Source of the DNA: Leptodesmis sichuanensis A121
GTDB taxonomy: Bacteria; Cyanobacteriota; Cyanobacteriia; Leptolyngbyales; Leptolyngbyaceae
NCBI RefSeq assembly: GCF_021379005.1
Contig: NZ_CP075171.1
Location: 1,860,001-1,924,000 of the forward strand
Direction of reading: 5' to 3'
Length of the DNA stretch: 64,000 bases
Numbering within the stretch: position 1 is the first letter of the stretch; each line of letters opens with the position of its first letter. The notes under the pieces are model-generated. The model saw only the letters and a list, made by a program, of their open reading frames with translations, was not told where the DNA came from and did no database searches. Positions 19,590 through 29,498 of this stretch are shown here, one piece after another. Both the position numbers and the translations under genes were made by a program.

Positions 19590-20702
19590 TTATTCAGCTA
19601 CATTCACGGGCTGTTGATGGTTCTCTCTTGAACCAGATGTCTGCGATCGCTCGACCAGAGTTTTGGCCAGTTCATCTAATCTCCGGTCTACTATGTCATT
19701 CGTTAGATACTGACGAGCCGCAGCAATCAGTTTTTTGATGTTTTCTGGCCCTGCATTAAAGGCAGGTAGATTTTCAACCAGGGTTGGCTGAAAACGGTAC
19801 TCCTGCTCAGGGTCTAACAATTTGCGGCTGACGTACTCTACTGCATCACTGGAACCATCAAACAGTACATCCATAAAGGGAATCCCTTTGCGAGGACTGG
19901 CCCACTCCAAACCACCCCAACCCAGCGCATCCTTGACGCCGATCGCCTTTACGTTTTGCCCAGTGCCAAAGGAAGCCACTACGAGATCCTTCCGGGAAGG
20001 CTGATCCTCCCAGACCAGTCGATGGGCGATCGCGCACAGGGTTGGATTGTTGGCAAACACCCCACCATCAATCAGAGGCACGACTTCTTTCCCCTGATAA
20101 ATTGGAATACCTGAACCAAGTTTGCTGCGTAACTCCTGCTTCCAGTAGGCCACAAACTCTTTGTCTTCCAGCAGGTAAGCCGGAAATGCTATGGGAGCTG
20201 CCGATGAGGAACGACAGACTTGCCAGATGGGAATTTGGGCTGCGATCGCTGCTGTACTGACAAAGACAACCGCTTGCCGATTGTAGGTGTCGTAGGCCGT
20301 AACCAGGGTGCAAATGGGCAGATCTTTAAAGCGATCGTCGCCAAAGATGCTGCTATCTTGAAGGACGTTCTCTAACCCCCTGCCATCGTAGATGGGTTGG
20401 CTATAGCCGAACGTGATGCGACTGGTCAAACTTTTAAAGACCTGCCAGAACCTGGGAAAAATCTCAATGCCACGGGTTTCGTAAATCTCGCGAATTCTGC
20501 TGGCTGGATACCCCTTTGCCACACCACAGGCAATAATGCTGCCAGTGGATGTGCCAGCAATAATGTCAAAATAATCGCGGAGTGATTTATCTGGTTGTAC
20601 GGCTTTAAGCCTGGATTCCAACTCCTCCAATAAAGTGGCCGTGACAACCCCACGAATTCCACCTCCATCACACGCCAAAATACACCGGGTATTGGGAGCC
20701 AT
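19590..20702 (-). CDS. Patatin-like phospholipase
   Basis: 370 aa. DGGGIRG near residue 10 is the oxyanion-hole loop, GTSTG near 50 carries the nucleophilic serine, and DGGVFANNP near 205 carries the catalytic aspartate, so the Ser-Asp dyad is complete. It has a strong ribosome-binding site (AGGAGG). It probably hydrolyses acyl lipids. Bacterial patatins serve in lipid turnover and also as effectors in conflict systems such as CBASS, but no cyclase or other partner lies beside it. It heads toward the terminator at 19510-19553. Confidence 0.9.
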   Translation of the reverse strand: MAPNTRCILACDGGGIRGVVTATLLEELESRLKAVQPDKSLRDYFDIIAGTSTGSIIACGVAKGYPASRIREIYETRGIEIFPRFWQVFKSLTSRITFGYSQPIYDGRGLENVLQDSSIFGDDRFKDLPICTLVTAYDTYNRQAVVFVSTAAIAAQIPIWQVCRSSSAAPIAFPAYLLEDKEFVAYWKQELRSKLGSGIPIYQGKEVVPLIDGGVFANNPTLCAIAHRLVWEDQPSRKDLVVASFGTGQNVKAIGVKDALGWGGLEWASPRKGIPFMDVLFDGSSDAVEYVSRKLLDPEQEYRFQPTLVENLPAFNAGPENIKKLIAAARQYLTNDIVDRRLDELAKTLVERSQTSGSRENHQQPVNVAE

Positions 20703-20746
20703 AACACTATTCCTCCTGATTTATAAAGGACTGCAAAGTTGGGTCA

Positions 20747-21412
20747 TTAGCACCCAGATTGACTGGCTAAAGTGGTTCTGTCTTGCAAATCCAGAACAAC
20801 AATTTCGACTTCATTCTGATCAACAGGCGAATATTTAAACGGGCTGACCCCCGCTCGCTTCAATCCCAATTTCAAATACAGATTGCCTGGATGGGGGAAC
20901 TCAACGGCGGCAAAGACATAGTTGAATTGATCACGTAGATGCTGGTGAGTCGTTTGTGCCAGATTCAGCAAAACGCGCGATCGCTGGCGGTATTGAGGAT
21001 AAATGACGAGCCGTGTAACCTCCAGGCTGGCAGATGTTTTGAGGAAATCTGGAATGGGATGGTAGTGCTCTAATTCAAATTTGCCGTTTCGAGGTGGGCA
21101 GAATCGCCAGCAAGCAATCAGATGGCCATGATGAAAAGTGCCAAACCAGATTGCAGCCTCATCAAAATCATCTACAAATAATTTACCCAATCGATCGTCA
21201 ACACACCGGATGCCTGAAGGATTCAATGGGTCTGGAATCCATCCCATTTCTTCAACAAACACTTGATGAACCAGCCGTTGAGCCAGTTTGATGTGCTGCT
21301 CAATTTGAAGGGGTCTACTGTAAAATCTTGAGCTATTCTGTTGCGCTACCAGTTGCTGTTTGATCATCGTTGCAGGGGCTAGGTTGAGTAAGTGAGTGAG
21401 TGAGTTATCCAT
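20747..21412 (-). CDS. GNAT-fold acyltransferase, FeeM/LuxI (N-acyl amino acid/autoinducer synthase) type
   Basis: 221 aa. The order of motifs follows LuxI/FeeM enzymes: a helix with LVHQVFVEEMGWIPD (residues 48-62), an acidic patch DDFDEAAIWF (about 81-90), LIACWRFCPP, and LEVTRLVIYPQYR (about 129-141), where Glu and Arg are the signature pair. These enzymes transfer an acyl chain from acyl-ACP to an amino-acid or homoserine-lactone nitrogen. The product is unknown, and no LuxR-type receptor lies next to it. An internal ATG at 21367 is an alternative start. Confidence 0.65.
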   Translation of the reverse strand: MDNSLTHLLNLAPATMIKQQLVAQQNSSRFYSRPLQIEQHIKLAQRLVHQVFVEEMGWIPDPLNPSGIRCVDDRLGKLFVDDFDEAAIWFGTFHHGHLIACWRFCPPRNGKFELEHYHPIPDFLKTSASLEVTRLVIYPQYRQRSRVLLNLAQTTHQHLRDQFNYVFAAVEFPHPGNLYLKLGLKRAGVSPFKYSPVDQNEVEIVVLDLQDRTTLASQSGC

Positions 21413-21511
21413 GAGCGATGTTCATGAAATCCCAATCTGAATTTGACTGGTAGATGCTACTGATTGTTTAAAGGAAGTTATTTTGGCAACTATTTTGGGA
21501 ATTGCACTGTT

Positions 21512-22966
21512 CTACACGCGGTTCACATAAAACTGTGCTCGGGCAATCACATCGGAACCGTAATCTCCACCCGCCGTACCAATATCCATTCCGGTTTTGG
21601 TTTGAACATTGCCAACGCCTGAGTTGTAGGCCACAGCAGCACCTTTGATGACATACTCATCTTCCCAATTGGGATGCTTGGCCTGAACTTGCTGGCGGTA
21701 GCTGGCAAAAATTTCGATCGCCTGTTCAATATGGGCTGCACTGGCCGGATTATTGGTGCCGCGCAAGGTGTGGAAACGGCGATCGACCTGAAGGATTCCG
21801 AAAGCGTTGCCTCCATCGCCCCAACCATCCGTGGTCAGAACGTTTCCGCAACGGGATTCGCGGCTGGCAAGCGCCGCAATCAGGGCAGGTGGAATGTCAA
21901 ATTTGGCTCCGACCTGACGGAAGGTATTAATCAGAGACTGCACCCGTGGCAGGTCAGTTTTTGCCATTTGCTGAGAGGCCGCAACACCAGCAGACAGTCC
22001 ATCCTGGCGGGCAGTAATGGCGGATGCTCCAGTCGTTGGAGCTTTTAGCAGAGCCTGAGTCCAGCGATCGCGGGCAGGAGTTGGGACAGTCGGTGATGGC
22101 ATATTGATCACAATACTGCCATTGGTGCTTTGTCCCAGTCCCAGAGCGCGGAGGGTTTGAGTCCCAACAATCCCGTCCTTACTCAGACCATTACGCTCCT
22201 GCAGGTTCTTCACGGCAATTTCAGTGTTGATCCCAAAGATGCCATCAACTCCACTGGATTGCAGGAATCCTGCTCTCACCAGTGCCTCCTGCACCCGGCG
22301 AACATCCTCTCCCTGCATATTGGGATCGGTCAGCTTCAGCAGGCGTGGAATACCAAACCCCTCTGCTGGAGATAAGTCCAGTCGCTTCGCCGTTTCTGGA
22401 CCAAATAAGCCATCGGTTTCAATCAAATCATTAGGGTTGTGTTTGTTCCAGAGGATCTGAAAGGCTTTCAGGCCAATATCCCCAATATCGTTCCGCACTC
22501 CCCCAGCCATGTAGGTAAAGTGAACCGGGTCTTGGGAGTTGAACCATTGCCAGCCTTCCCGTTCCAGCGGCGATCGCCATGCACTGTAGTCTGGAATATC
22601 CAGAGCCAGACCATCTTCGTGATTGCTGCGACCCGGAGTCGCAGCGTCAGGAATTCCGCATTGCCCACGCTGAAACCATTGCCAGAGGATATATTGCTGG
22701 GCAACGGTACGATACGCCGAAGTAATCTGGAGGGTTGTGTTTCCTCGCGATCGGATGGCTCGTCGCAGTGCTTCTTTGGCGGCAGGTTGCAGGAAGGGAT
22801 TGATGGCAGGACTGGAGATGGCAACATTCAAGTCTTCAAAACTGGTCAGGACATTGGGAACCAGCAGGTTCATCTCCGCAATAATTTGCAGATTCAATCC
22901 TTGAGTCGTTGCCGTGCTGCAACTATTATTCGATTGACTGTCAATCAATTCTCGAATCGTCGGCAT
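21512..22966 (-). CDS. Tri-modular peptidoglycan hydrolase: M15 peptidase, PG-binding domains and goose-type lysozyme
   Basis: 484 aa. Residues 75-165 read as a VanY-like M15 peptidase: SAYRTVAQQY, then RSNHEDGLALDI with its zinc His/Asp, then DPVHFTYM with the last His. Two peptidoglycan-binding repeats follow (about 168-215 and 220-275, DGLFGPETAKRL and DGIFGINTEIAVKNLQ). After a linker, residues 315-484 form a goose-type lysozyme with PPALIAALASRESRCG (catalytic Glu), DGWGDGGNAFGILQVD, AAVAYNSGVGNV and GMDIGTAGGDY. The enzyme should cut both the stem peptide and the glycan. There is no signal peptide. RBS and ATG at 22966 are good. Confidence 0.85.
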   Translation of the reverse strand: MPTIRELIDSQSNNSCSTATTQGLNLQIIAEMNLLVPNVLTSFEDLNVAISSPAINPFLQPAAKEALRRAIRSRGNTTLQITSAYRTVAQQYILWQWFQRGQCGIPDAATPGRSNHEDGLALDIPDYSAWRSPLEREGWQWFNSQDPVHFTYMAGGVRNDIGDIGLKAFQILWNKHNPNDLIETDGLFGPETAKRLDLSPAEGFGIPRLLKLTDPNMQGEDVRRVQEALVRAGFLQSSGVDGIFGINTEIAVKNLQERNGLSKDGIVGTQTLRALGLGQSTNGSIVINMPSPTVPTPARDRWTQALLKAPTTGASAITARQDGLSAGVAASQQMAKTDLPRVQSLINTFRQVGAKFDIPPALIAALASRESRCGNVLTTDGWGDGGNAFGILQVDRRFHTLRGTNNPASAAHIEQAIEIFASYRQQVQAKHPNWEDEYVIKGAAVAYNSGVGNVQTKTGMDIGTAGGDYGSDVIARAQFYVNRV

Positions 22967-23275
22967 GGATTACTCCCTCGCTTCATGAGCGGTATCTGGA
23001 ATAAACCCAATTTAGTGAGGGGCAGTCTGTTTAAAGGTCACGTAAAGTCAGGGGAAGTCAGATCAGAAGTCAGATTCAAAGTTGGATAATGGCTACGAAA
23101 AAAATAGCCGTAGGTGAGTCAAGCAGCCGATGCTATCGCAGACTATCTATAGATTTAAATCAATGGTCACCATAGAAGATTTTTACTTCTGAAGCCAGTA
23201 AATTGGCTGGAACCAGCCTGGAATCCGTTCCCCAGTTTTTGAATCTATCACCAACCATCTACCTCTCTCAGAGCA
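22967..23275. other. Divergent promoter region
   Basis: 309 bp between the peptidoglycan hydrolase (minus) and the STAND gene (plus). It must hold both promoters, but I cannot point to convincing -35/-10 pairs. No gene seen. Confidence 0.4.
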
Positions 23276-26200
23276 ATGGATTTTGAAGCTGCCCTCGATG
23301 TGACCGAAGCGATCCTTTCCAGAACGTTAAGTGATATTGAACAACTGACTCTCCGGGGTGTTTGGGTCGGAGAAGAGTACGATCAGATTACGGCCAGAGC
23401 CACCAAACTGAATGGTGAGCCTTACAGTGTCGGCCACATCAAAAACGTGGCAATGACCCTGTATCGGCAACTGTCGGAACGACTGAACAAAACAGTCAAA
23501 AAGAACACCATCAAGCGCATATTAGAACAGCATCACCAGCAGGCAAAGCAATCTGGCGAAATCTGTGCTCCTTTAACTTCTCCCCTGCATCTGGATCTAC
23601 AGGAAGTACCCAGGGTGTCTGCCTTTTATGGCCGGACTGAAGACCTGGCAACGCTGAATAATTGGGTTGTTCAAGATCGGTGTCAACTGGTGGCCCTGGT
23701 TGGGATGGGAGGGATGGGGAAGACCGCATTAGCCGTGAAACTGATTGAACAGGTGCAACAAAAATTTGATTATGTCATCTGGCGATCGCTCTCCAATGCC
23801 CCTTCCCTGGCAGAAATCCTGTCCGACTGGATCAACTTTCTTTCCAATCAAACAGAAACCCAACTTCCCGAAGGTCTGGATATTCGTTTTGCACGATTAC
23901 GTCACTATTTGAGCACTCAACGGTGCCTGCTAATTTTAGATAACCTTGAAACCATTTTTGATAGTGGGATGGCCACAGGTACCTATCGACCCGGTTATGA
24001 GTCCTATGGCCAGTTGTTGAAGTTAATTGGGGAAGGCATTCACCAGAGTTGTTTGCTTGTCACCAGTCGGGAGAAACCCAGGGAACTCACCCGTTTGGCA
24101 GGAGTGAATTCTCCGGTGCGATCGCTTTTGCTCAAGGGACTGACTCCAACAGAAGGACGCGCACTGCTTCAGGATCACGAATGTCGCTGCACCGATGATT
24201 CTGTCTGGCAAGCAGTCGTCAATCACTTTGCCGGAAATCCGCTTGCCTTAAAGTTTGTGGCTTCTGGAGTCGAGGAATCACTGGATGGTAACCTGCAGGC
24301 ATTGATCCGCTATTTGGAACAGGGGCAATTACCCTTCAGCGACATTGCCGATCTTCTGGATCGACAGTTTGAACGCCTGACCACACCCGAACGGCATATC
24401 GTCTACTGGCTCTGCATTAATCGGGAACCTATAAGCTTATCGGAACTCGAAGCAGATATGGTTTCAGAATCCATCAAACGTAGATTGCTGAACATTCTGA
24501 CTTCCCTTGTACGCCGCTGTCTGGTGGAGCAAACGGAGCAGGGCTGGTTTCTCCAACCCGTTGTAATGGAATATGTGACGGAGAAATTTATTACTCAAAT
24601 TTGTACCGAAATTACAGACCAGGAATTAGAGTTATTCAAAACTCATGCCTTGATTAAGGCAACCGCTAAAGACTATGTGCGACAAACTCAGATCCGTCTG
24701 ATTCTGGATGCGATCGTCCATCAACTCATCGATCAACTCGGCAACCAGCAGAGCCTGGAGTTCTACTTGAACCAAATCCTGGCTCAACTGCGGCAAAAGC
24801 CAGAACTGCCACCGAATTATGCGGCTGGCAATCTGCTCAACTTGCTGTGTCATTTGCAATCTGATCTCGCTGGCTATGACTTTTCTCATCTGACCGTTTG
24901 GCAAGCTTACTTGCAAGGGGCAAGGTTGCAGGATGTGAATTTTACAGGCGCACAGTTCGCCAAAACGGTCTTTACCCAAACCTTTGGCAACGTTTTATCG
25001 GTGGTCTTTAGCTCCGATGGCAGCAGGATGGCAACGGGCAATGCGAACGGCAATATTTATGTCTGGCGAGTGGACGATGGTCACCTCTGCTTAACCTTAC
25101 GGGGCCATCAAAATTGGGTGCGTGGTATCAGCTTCAGTTCGGATGGCAACGGGTTGGTGAGCAGTAGCGAAGACCAGACCATCAAAATTTGGGATTTGCA
25201 AGCGGGTACCTGCATCCGAACTATTCAAGGACATACATCGAACCTGAACTCGGTAACCCTTAGCCCAGATGGAACAACCATTGCCAGCGCCAGCAACGAT
25301 CAAACCATTCGCCTGTGGGATAGTCACACTGGCCGTTGTTTGCGTATCCTGGAAGGGCATCAGCATTGGGTGCTGTGTACGGCGTTCAGTCCCGATGGTA
25401 AACGACTGGTCAGCAGTAGTGGTGATCAAACGATTCGCATTTGGGATGTAGCAACGGGTGCATGTTTGCGCGTCTTAACTGGACACGAAAGCTGGGTTAT
25501 TCCAGTGGGTTTTAGTTCTGGGGGCGATCTCATTGTGAGCGCCGGATTTGATCAGACGGTGCGAGTTTGGGATGTGGCAGCGGGGAAGTGTCTACAAGTT
25601 TTGCGCGGGCACACTGGCTGGATCTGGTGTGCAATGTTTAGTCCAGATAATCGTCTGATTGCCAGTACGGGTGTGGATCAAACAATCCGGATTTGGGATG
25701 CTGAAACAGGAGCTTGTCTCTACGCGATTCAAGGACATACCAAACAGGTGTGGAGAGCAATTTTTCACCCAGATGGCAAACGACTGGCAAGTTGTGCAGA
25801 AGACCAAACTGTGAGACTTTGGGATATTTCCACGAGGCAATGCCTGCGGATAGTCAGAGGCTATACAAACTGGGTGCGATCGGTCAGCTTCAGTCGGGAT
25901 GGGCAACTGCTCTTGAGTGCCCATCAAGATTCCACAGTCAACGTTTGGGATGCTCAACACTATCGCTGGCTCTATGCTCTGAAAGGGCACACGGATTCAG
26001 TCATGGATGTGGCCGTGTCTCCCGATGGGCAGTACTTGGCGAGTGCTGGAGAAGATCGTACCGTGCGAGTTTGGCTGATTGCAGAGCAGCGCTGTCTTCA
26101 TGTGCTCACGGGACACACCAGCGGCGTTTGGACGATCGCCTTTAGCCCCGACAGTCGCCTTTTAGTCAGTGCTGGATGTGACCTGACGCTGAGGGTTTGG

Positions 26201-26908
26201 GATGTGCAATCTGCTGCTTGCCTACAGGTGCTGAAAGGGCATAGCGATCGCATTCTTGACCTGGCCTTTAGCCCGACCAGTATTCTGGTTGCCAGTGCTA
26301 GCGAAGATCAAACGGTTAAACTCTGGAATCCTGGCACTGGGGAATGTATTCGGGAGATCGTAGAAGCTACACGAGTGATGTCGGTTGCCTTCAGTCCAGA
26401 TGGCAAAACCCTGGCGACGGGCAGTTTAGATACAACCGTTAAACTTTGGGATGTGGAAAGCGGAGAACAGTTACACATCCTTCCAGGGCATGGGGGTTGG
26501 GTGATGTCCCTAGCCTTCAGTCCAGACGGTCAAACCCTAATCAGCGGCAGTTGTGATCAAACCATTAAGATTTGGCACCTTCCTAGCAACCAATGTATAA
26601 ATACACTCAAACAGCATCAAAACTGGGTGTGGTCTATTGCCTATAGGTCAGATGGAGATATGCTGGCCAGTGGCAGTGAAGATGAAACGATTAAGATTTG
26701 GAACGTGCGATCTGGGCAGTGTCTAGCCACCCTCCGCACACGCGGGCCTTATGATGGCATGAAAATTGCCGAAACTACAGGTTTATCCCCGGCCCAAAAA
26801 ACAACGTTGAATGCATTAGGTGCCATTGAATCGGTCAATTTAGAGCAACTTCAACCGGATTTTAAGTTGAACGGGGCGAATTCTAAATTACACCAATTGG
26901 ATCACTGA
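23276..26908 (+). CDS. NB-ARC (STAND) ATPase with 14 WD40 repeats
   Basis: 1210 aa signalling NTPase. Residues 1-90 form a helical N-terminal domain shared by many cyanobacterial NB-ARC proteins. The P-loop GMGGMGKT is near residue 143, LLILDNLE (Walker B) near 220, and the GNPLALK motif near 323. A winged-helix region and a short pentapeptide-like stretch (LQGARLQDVNFTGAQF) lie before residue 570. Fourteen WD units ending in IWD/VWD/LWD-type motifs run from about 570 to 1153, followed by a tail (GPYDGMKIAETTGL...). The propellers sense a ligand or partner and the NTPase oligomerises, as in NLR-type defence and signalling proteins. No effector domain is recognisable. Confidence 0.9.
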   Translation: MDFEAALDVTEAILSRTLSDIEQLTLRGVWVGEEYDQITARATKLNGEPYSVGHIKNVAMTLYRQLSERLNKTVKKNTIKRILEQHHQQAKQSGEICAPLTSPLHLDLQEVPRVSAFYGRTEDLATLNNWVVQDRCQLVALVGMGGMGKTALAVKLIEQVQQKFDYVIWRSLSNAPSLAEILSDWINFLSNQTETQLPEGLDIRFARLRHYLSTQRCLLILDNLETIFDSGMATGTYRPGYESYGQLLKLIGEGIHQSCLLVTSREKPRELTRLAGVNSPVRSLLLKGLTPTEGRALLQDHECRCTDDSVWQAVVNHFAGNPLALKFVASGVEESLDGNLQALIRYLEQGQLPFSDIADLLDRQFERLTTPERHIVYWLCINREPISLSELEADMVSESIKRRLLNILTSLVRRCLVEQTEQGWFLQPVVMEYVTEKFITQICTEITDQELELFKTHALIKATAKDYVRQTQIRLILDAIVHQLIDQLGNQQSLEFYLNQILAQLRQKPELPPNYAAGNLLNLLCHLQSDLAGYDFSHLTVWQAYLQGARLQDVNFTGAQFAKTVFTQTFGNVLSVVFSSDGSRMATGNANGNIYVWRVDDGHLCLTLRGHQNWVRGISFSSDGNGLVSSSEDQTIKIWDLQAGTCIRTIQGHTSNLNSVTLSPDGTTIASASNDQTIRLWDSHTGRCLRILEGHQHWVLCTAFSPDGKRLVSSSGDQTIRIWDVATGACLRVLTGHESWVIPVGFSSGGDLIVSAGFDQTVRVWDVAAGKCLQVLRGHTGWIWCAMFSPDNRLIASTGVDQTIRIWDAETGACLYAIQGHTKQVWRAIFHPDGKRLASCAEDQTVRLWDISTRQCLRIVRGYTNWVRSVSFSRDGQLLLSAHQDSTVNVWDAQHYRWLYALKGHTDSVMDVAVSPDGQYLASAGEDRTVRVWLIAEQRCLHVLTGHTSGVWTIAFSPDSRLLVSAGCDLTLRVWDVQSAACLQVLKGHSDRILDLAFSPTSILVASASEDQTVKLWNPGTGECIREIVEATRVMSVAFSPDGKTLATGSLDTTVKLWDVESGEQLHILPGHGGWVMSLAFSPDGQTLISGSCDQTIKIWHLPSNQCINTLKQHQNWVWSIAYRSDGDMLASGSEDETIKIWNVRSGQCLATLRTRGPYDGMKIAETTGLSPAQKTTLNALGAIESVNLEQLQPDFKLNGANSKLHQLDH

Positions 26909-26961
26909 CTTATAGAAAGCAGTCCGTTCTATATTGCCCAATTACTGATTTATCCAGCATT

Positions 26962-29367
26962 ATGAATGACGACTTCTCAATCATCTACGACCCGTCAAAA
27001 GTTGAGGCAGATGGACAGACCCACGATATTCCTACCTCCGTCGTCAAAGCAAGTCGGGAGGAACGGGACACGACTAACCTGATTGCACAGCAATTTCAGA
27101 TCGACAGCCAGTCGCAGCTTATCCCCATTTCATCTGCCGATGTTGAACTACCTGCGGATCTGACAGGGTATTACTTTGTAGCCGCCGCTCTATCACCGCC
27201 AGAAACCCAGGTGATCAATGGGGATGGCATGATTTATCGGCTAGAATTCCTGAATGGCAAAGCCACGCTTAAAACACGAATCGCTAAAACTCCTTGCTAC
27301 TACGCCGACCAACTCACTCAAAAATTCCGCAAATACCCGGAATCTTATGTCTTTAAAGATGCAGGGCCAAGTCGAATGAGTCCTAAACTTGGCAATCGCA
27401 ATCAACTCAATACGGCCTTTTTGCAAACTCACGATCACCTCCTCGTGACCTTCGATGCTGGAATTCCCTGGGTTATCGATCCCGATAGTATGGAATTGAT
27501 TGAACCCGTGGGTCGGATGGATGAATGGTTAAGTATCACCGATCCATTTGCAGGTTTCGCTCCCAGCCTGCGGGATACAGTGCTGCCGTCTCACTCCAAT
27601 CCAGCCCACCCAGTCTACGATCATCACAAACCTGAAAACGACTTTCCCAACTGCCAGAGTGACCCTTCTAGCACATTACCCAGTGATCATTTTCTCACCC
27701 TCAACTATTCAGTTGGGTATAAAGGGAAGTTTAGAAAAAATGTCGATCGCGTCCTTGGCTGGGTAAGACGAAGAGCAATTCGGGCATTAAACAGGGCTAA
27801 GGGTGAACCTTTGCCTTTCACACAACGGGTTTATGGCTTCACTGATTTGATTCGCTATAACTTTGACGATCGCAAACTGGAGCGCTGGCAACTGGTGCTA
27901 CCCGATTGGGATAGCGAAAACCCCGATGTGACTAAGCTATTGATTGGAGAACAATCGATTCACCAGATGGTAGCCACCGAAGATTACATTATCCTGGCAG
28001 ACATGGCATTCAAGATTGAATATTCCCAGCTTTTCTCCCCTTACCTTGTGGATCTGCCGGAAAAATGGTTTGACAACGCAATCAAGTTTCTGACGAAACT
28101 GAGTCAGGGGGGGTTCTCCCAAGATAAGTTATTACGGTTGAGACTTGAGCTTGGCTATCAACTGTATGCAATTTTTCTGAAACTACTGCCTTCATCGCAA
28201 ATCAGCAATTTCTACATTATCAGTCGAGCAGATTTGCAAAAATGCAGCAATAATCCTGGCAGTCGGCTAACTGAGCCACCCAAATCGATTTCAGTCCGCA
28301 AGGTTACAATTCCTCGTGAAATCTCTCATTTCACGGCAGACTACAGCAATCCAGAGGGCAAAATTACGCTCCATATTGGCCATCAAAACAATACCGATGT
28401 CACAGAGTGGATCAGTGAATACGATCGCCCCGTTGCAGGCAAACAGAAGCCGTTTGAGAATACTGCATCCCCTTGCAAGCGGTTAGCAGGAATGATAACC
28501 GGAGCAATGGATGTGAGTTCCTTTGGCCGCTATATCGTTGATGGCGAAACCGGTGCGTTACTAGATTCCAAGGTGTTTAGTGATGTCGAGCATACCTGGT
28601 GGCCCTCGGTTTACACTCATCGCGATATTTGTCGCGATCGCCCAACGGAACCTGCAACCGAAATCAAAAACTTGTACTGGATGTGCTGGGGTTTCTCCTG
28701 GGAAATCATCCCCGATCGCATTTACCAAGCTTATAAAGATCGAGAATTCCGCGTCGTCCACCATACCCAACTTCCCGAAACAGGCAAACCCTCCAAGCTG
28801 CTGCGTTTGGATACTCAAACCATGGAGATTGCCGACTGGTTCGATTTTCCGCCCGGACACTTTGCCTGTTCACCCCAGTTCATCCCCAAATCAACCCCCT
28901 GCCCACCCGATCAAGACCCATCCACTCACGGTTACATCGCCTGTGTTGTTTTATCTGATGCTCGCGATCTCCATGCCGGAACCGCTGATGCTACCCCCCA
29001 GGACGAGTTTTGGATTTTTGATGCCAGCAATCTTGGCAATCGCAACGATAGCCCTAAAACACAAGCCATTGTCTACAAACTCACCCATGCCCCATCCCTC
29101 AATCTGGGTTTAACGATTCATTCAATCTGGCTGTCGCCAGAAGATTTCACTCAAAAAAGCCAGCCCTACACCGATCCCCAAGAACGCCAAAATCTACGAC
29201 GAAAGGCTTTCTGGCAGGACTATGGCGCTCTAGTTAACCCTAAAAACAGCGGTCAGCCCTCTACAGACAAACCTAGAGCGTTTAAGAGCATCGACCCTAC
29301 AACTCAGACTCTATTTCAGGAACTACAAGAACCGTTCATTCAGCAAAGGTTAGAGCTGGATGACTAA
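26962..29367 (+). CDS. Long carotenoid oxygenase-family protein
   Basis: 801 aa, far longer than the usual 480-550 of the RPE65/CCD family. Family features include an N-terminal ELPADLTGYYFVAAALSPP block, NGDGMIYRLEFLNGKATLKTR near residue 90, LQTHDHLLVTFDAGIPWVIDP near 155, EDYIILADMAFK near 345 and ETGALLDSKVFSDVEHTWWPS near 530. The iron histidines are less obvious than in the gene at 3974-5512, and there is an extra segment at about 210-300. It starts 53 bp after the STAND gene on the same strand, so co-transcription is possible. Activity and substrate are unknown. Confidence 0.7.
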   Translation: MNDDFSIIYDPSKVEADGQTHDIPTSVVKASREERDTTNLIAQQFQIDSQSQLIPISSADVELPADLTGYYFVAAALSPPETQVINGDGMIYRLEFLNGKATLKTRIAKTPCYYADQLTQKFRKYPESYVFKDAGPSRMSPKLGNRNQLNTAFLQTHDHLLVTFDAGIPWVIDPDSMELIEPVGRMDEWLSITDPFAGFAPSLRDTVLPSHSNPAHPVYDHHKPENDFPNCQSDPSSTLPSDHFLTLNYSVGYKGKFRKNVDRVLGWVRRRAIRALNRAKGEPLPFTQRVYGFTDLIRYNFDDRKLERWQLVLPDWDSENPDVTKLLIGEQSIHQMVATEDYIILADMAFKIEYSQLFSPYLVDLPEKWFDNAIKFLTKLSQGGFSQDKLLRLRLELGYQLYAIFLKLLPSSQISNFYIISRADLQKCSNNPGSRLTEPPKSISVRKVTIPREISHFTADYSNPEGKITLHIGHQNNTDVTEWISEYDRPVAGKQKPFENTASPCKRLAGMITGAMDVSSFGRYIVDGETGALLDSKVFSDVEHTWWPSVYTHRDICRDRPTEPATEIKNLYWMCWGFSWEIIPDRIYQAYKDREFRVVHHTQLPETGKPSKLLRLDTQTMEIADWFDFPPGHFACSPQFIPKSTPCPPDQDPSTHGYIACVVLSDARDLHAGTADATPQDEFWIFDASNLGNRNDSPKTQAIVYKLTHAPSLNLGLTIHSIWLSPEDFTQKSQPYTDPQERQNLRRKAFWQDYGALVNPKNSGQPSTDKPRAFKSIDPTTQTLFQELQEPFIQQRLELDD

Positions 29368-29498
29368 CAGACTTTCTCGGAAGAGGGAACAAATCCAACT
29401 ACTCTGGAGATTACTGCATCAACAGATATTGTAATGGAAGAAACTTCTCGTCTCTAGGAGGCGCTGCAAGAACTACTGGGTCAATCTTGCCGCTCTAA

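Noticed and set aside
19590-22966. Patatin, acyltransferase and lysozyme fusion as a prophage lysis cassette or CBASS-like defence island
   Set aside because: No holin, tail, capsid, cyclase or integrase genes are near. The three genes share a strand only, so I treat them separately.
22439-23089. A 216-codon plus-strand frame
   Set aside because: Antisense to the start of the peptidoglycan hydrolase, which has a strong start and clear domains.
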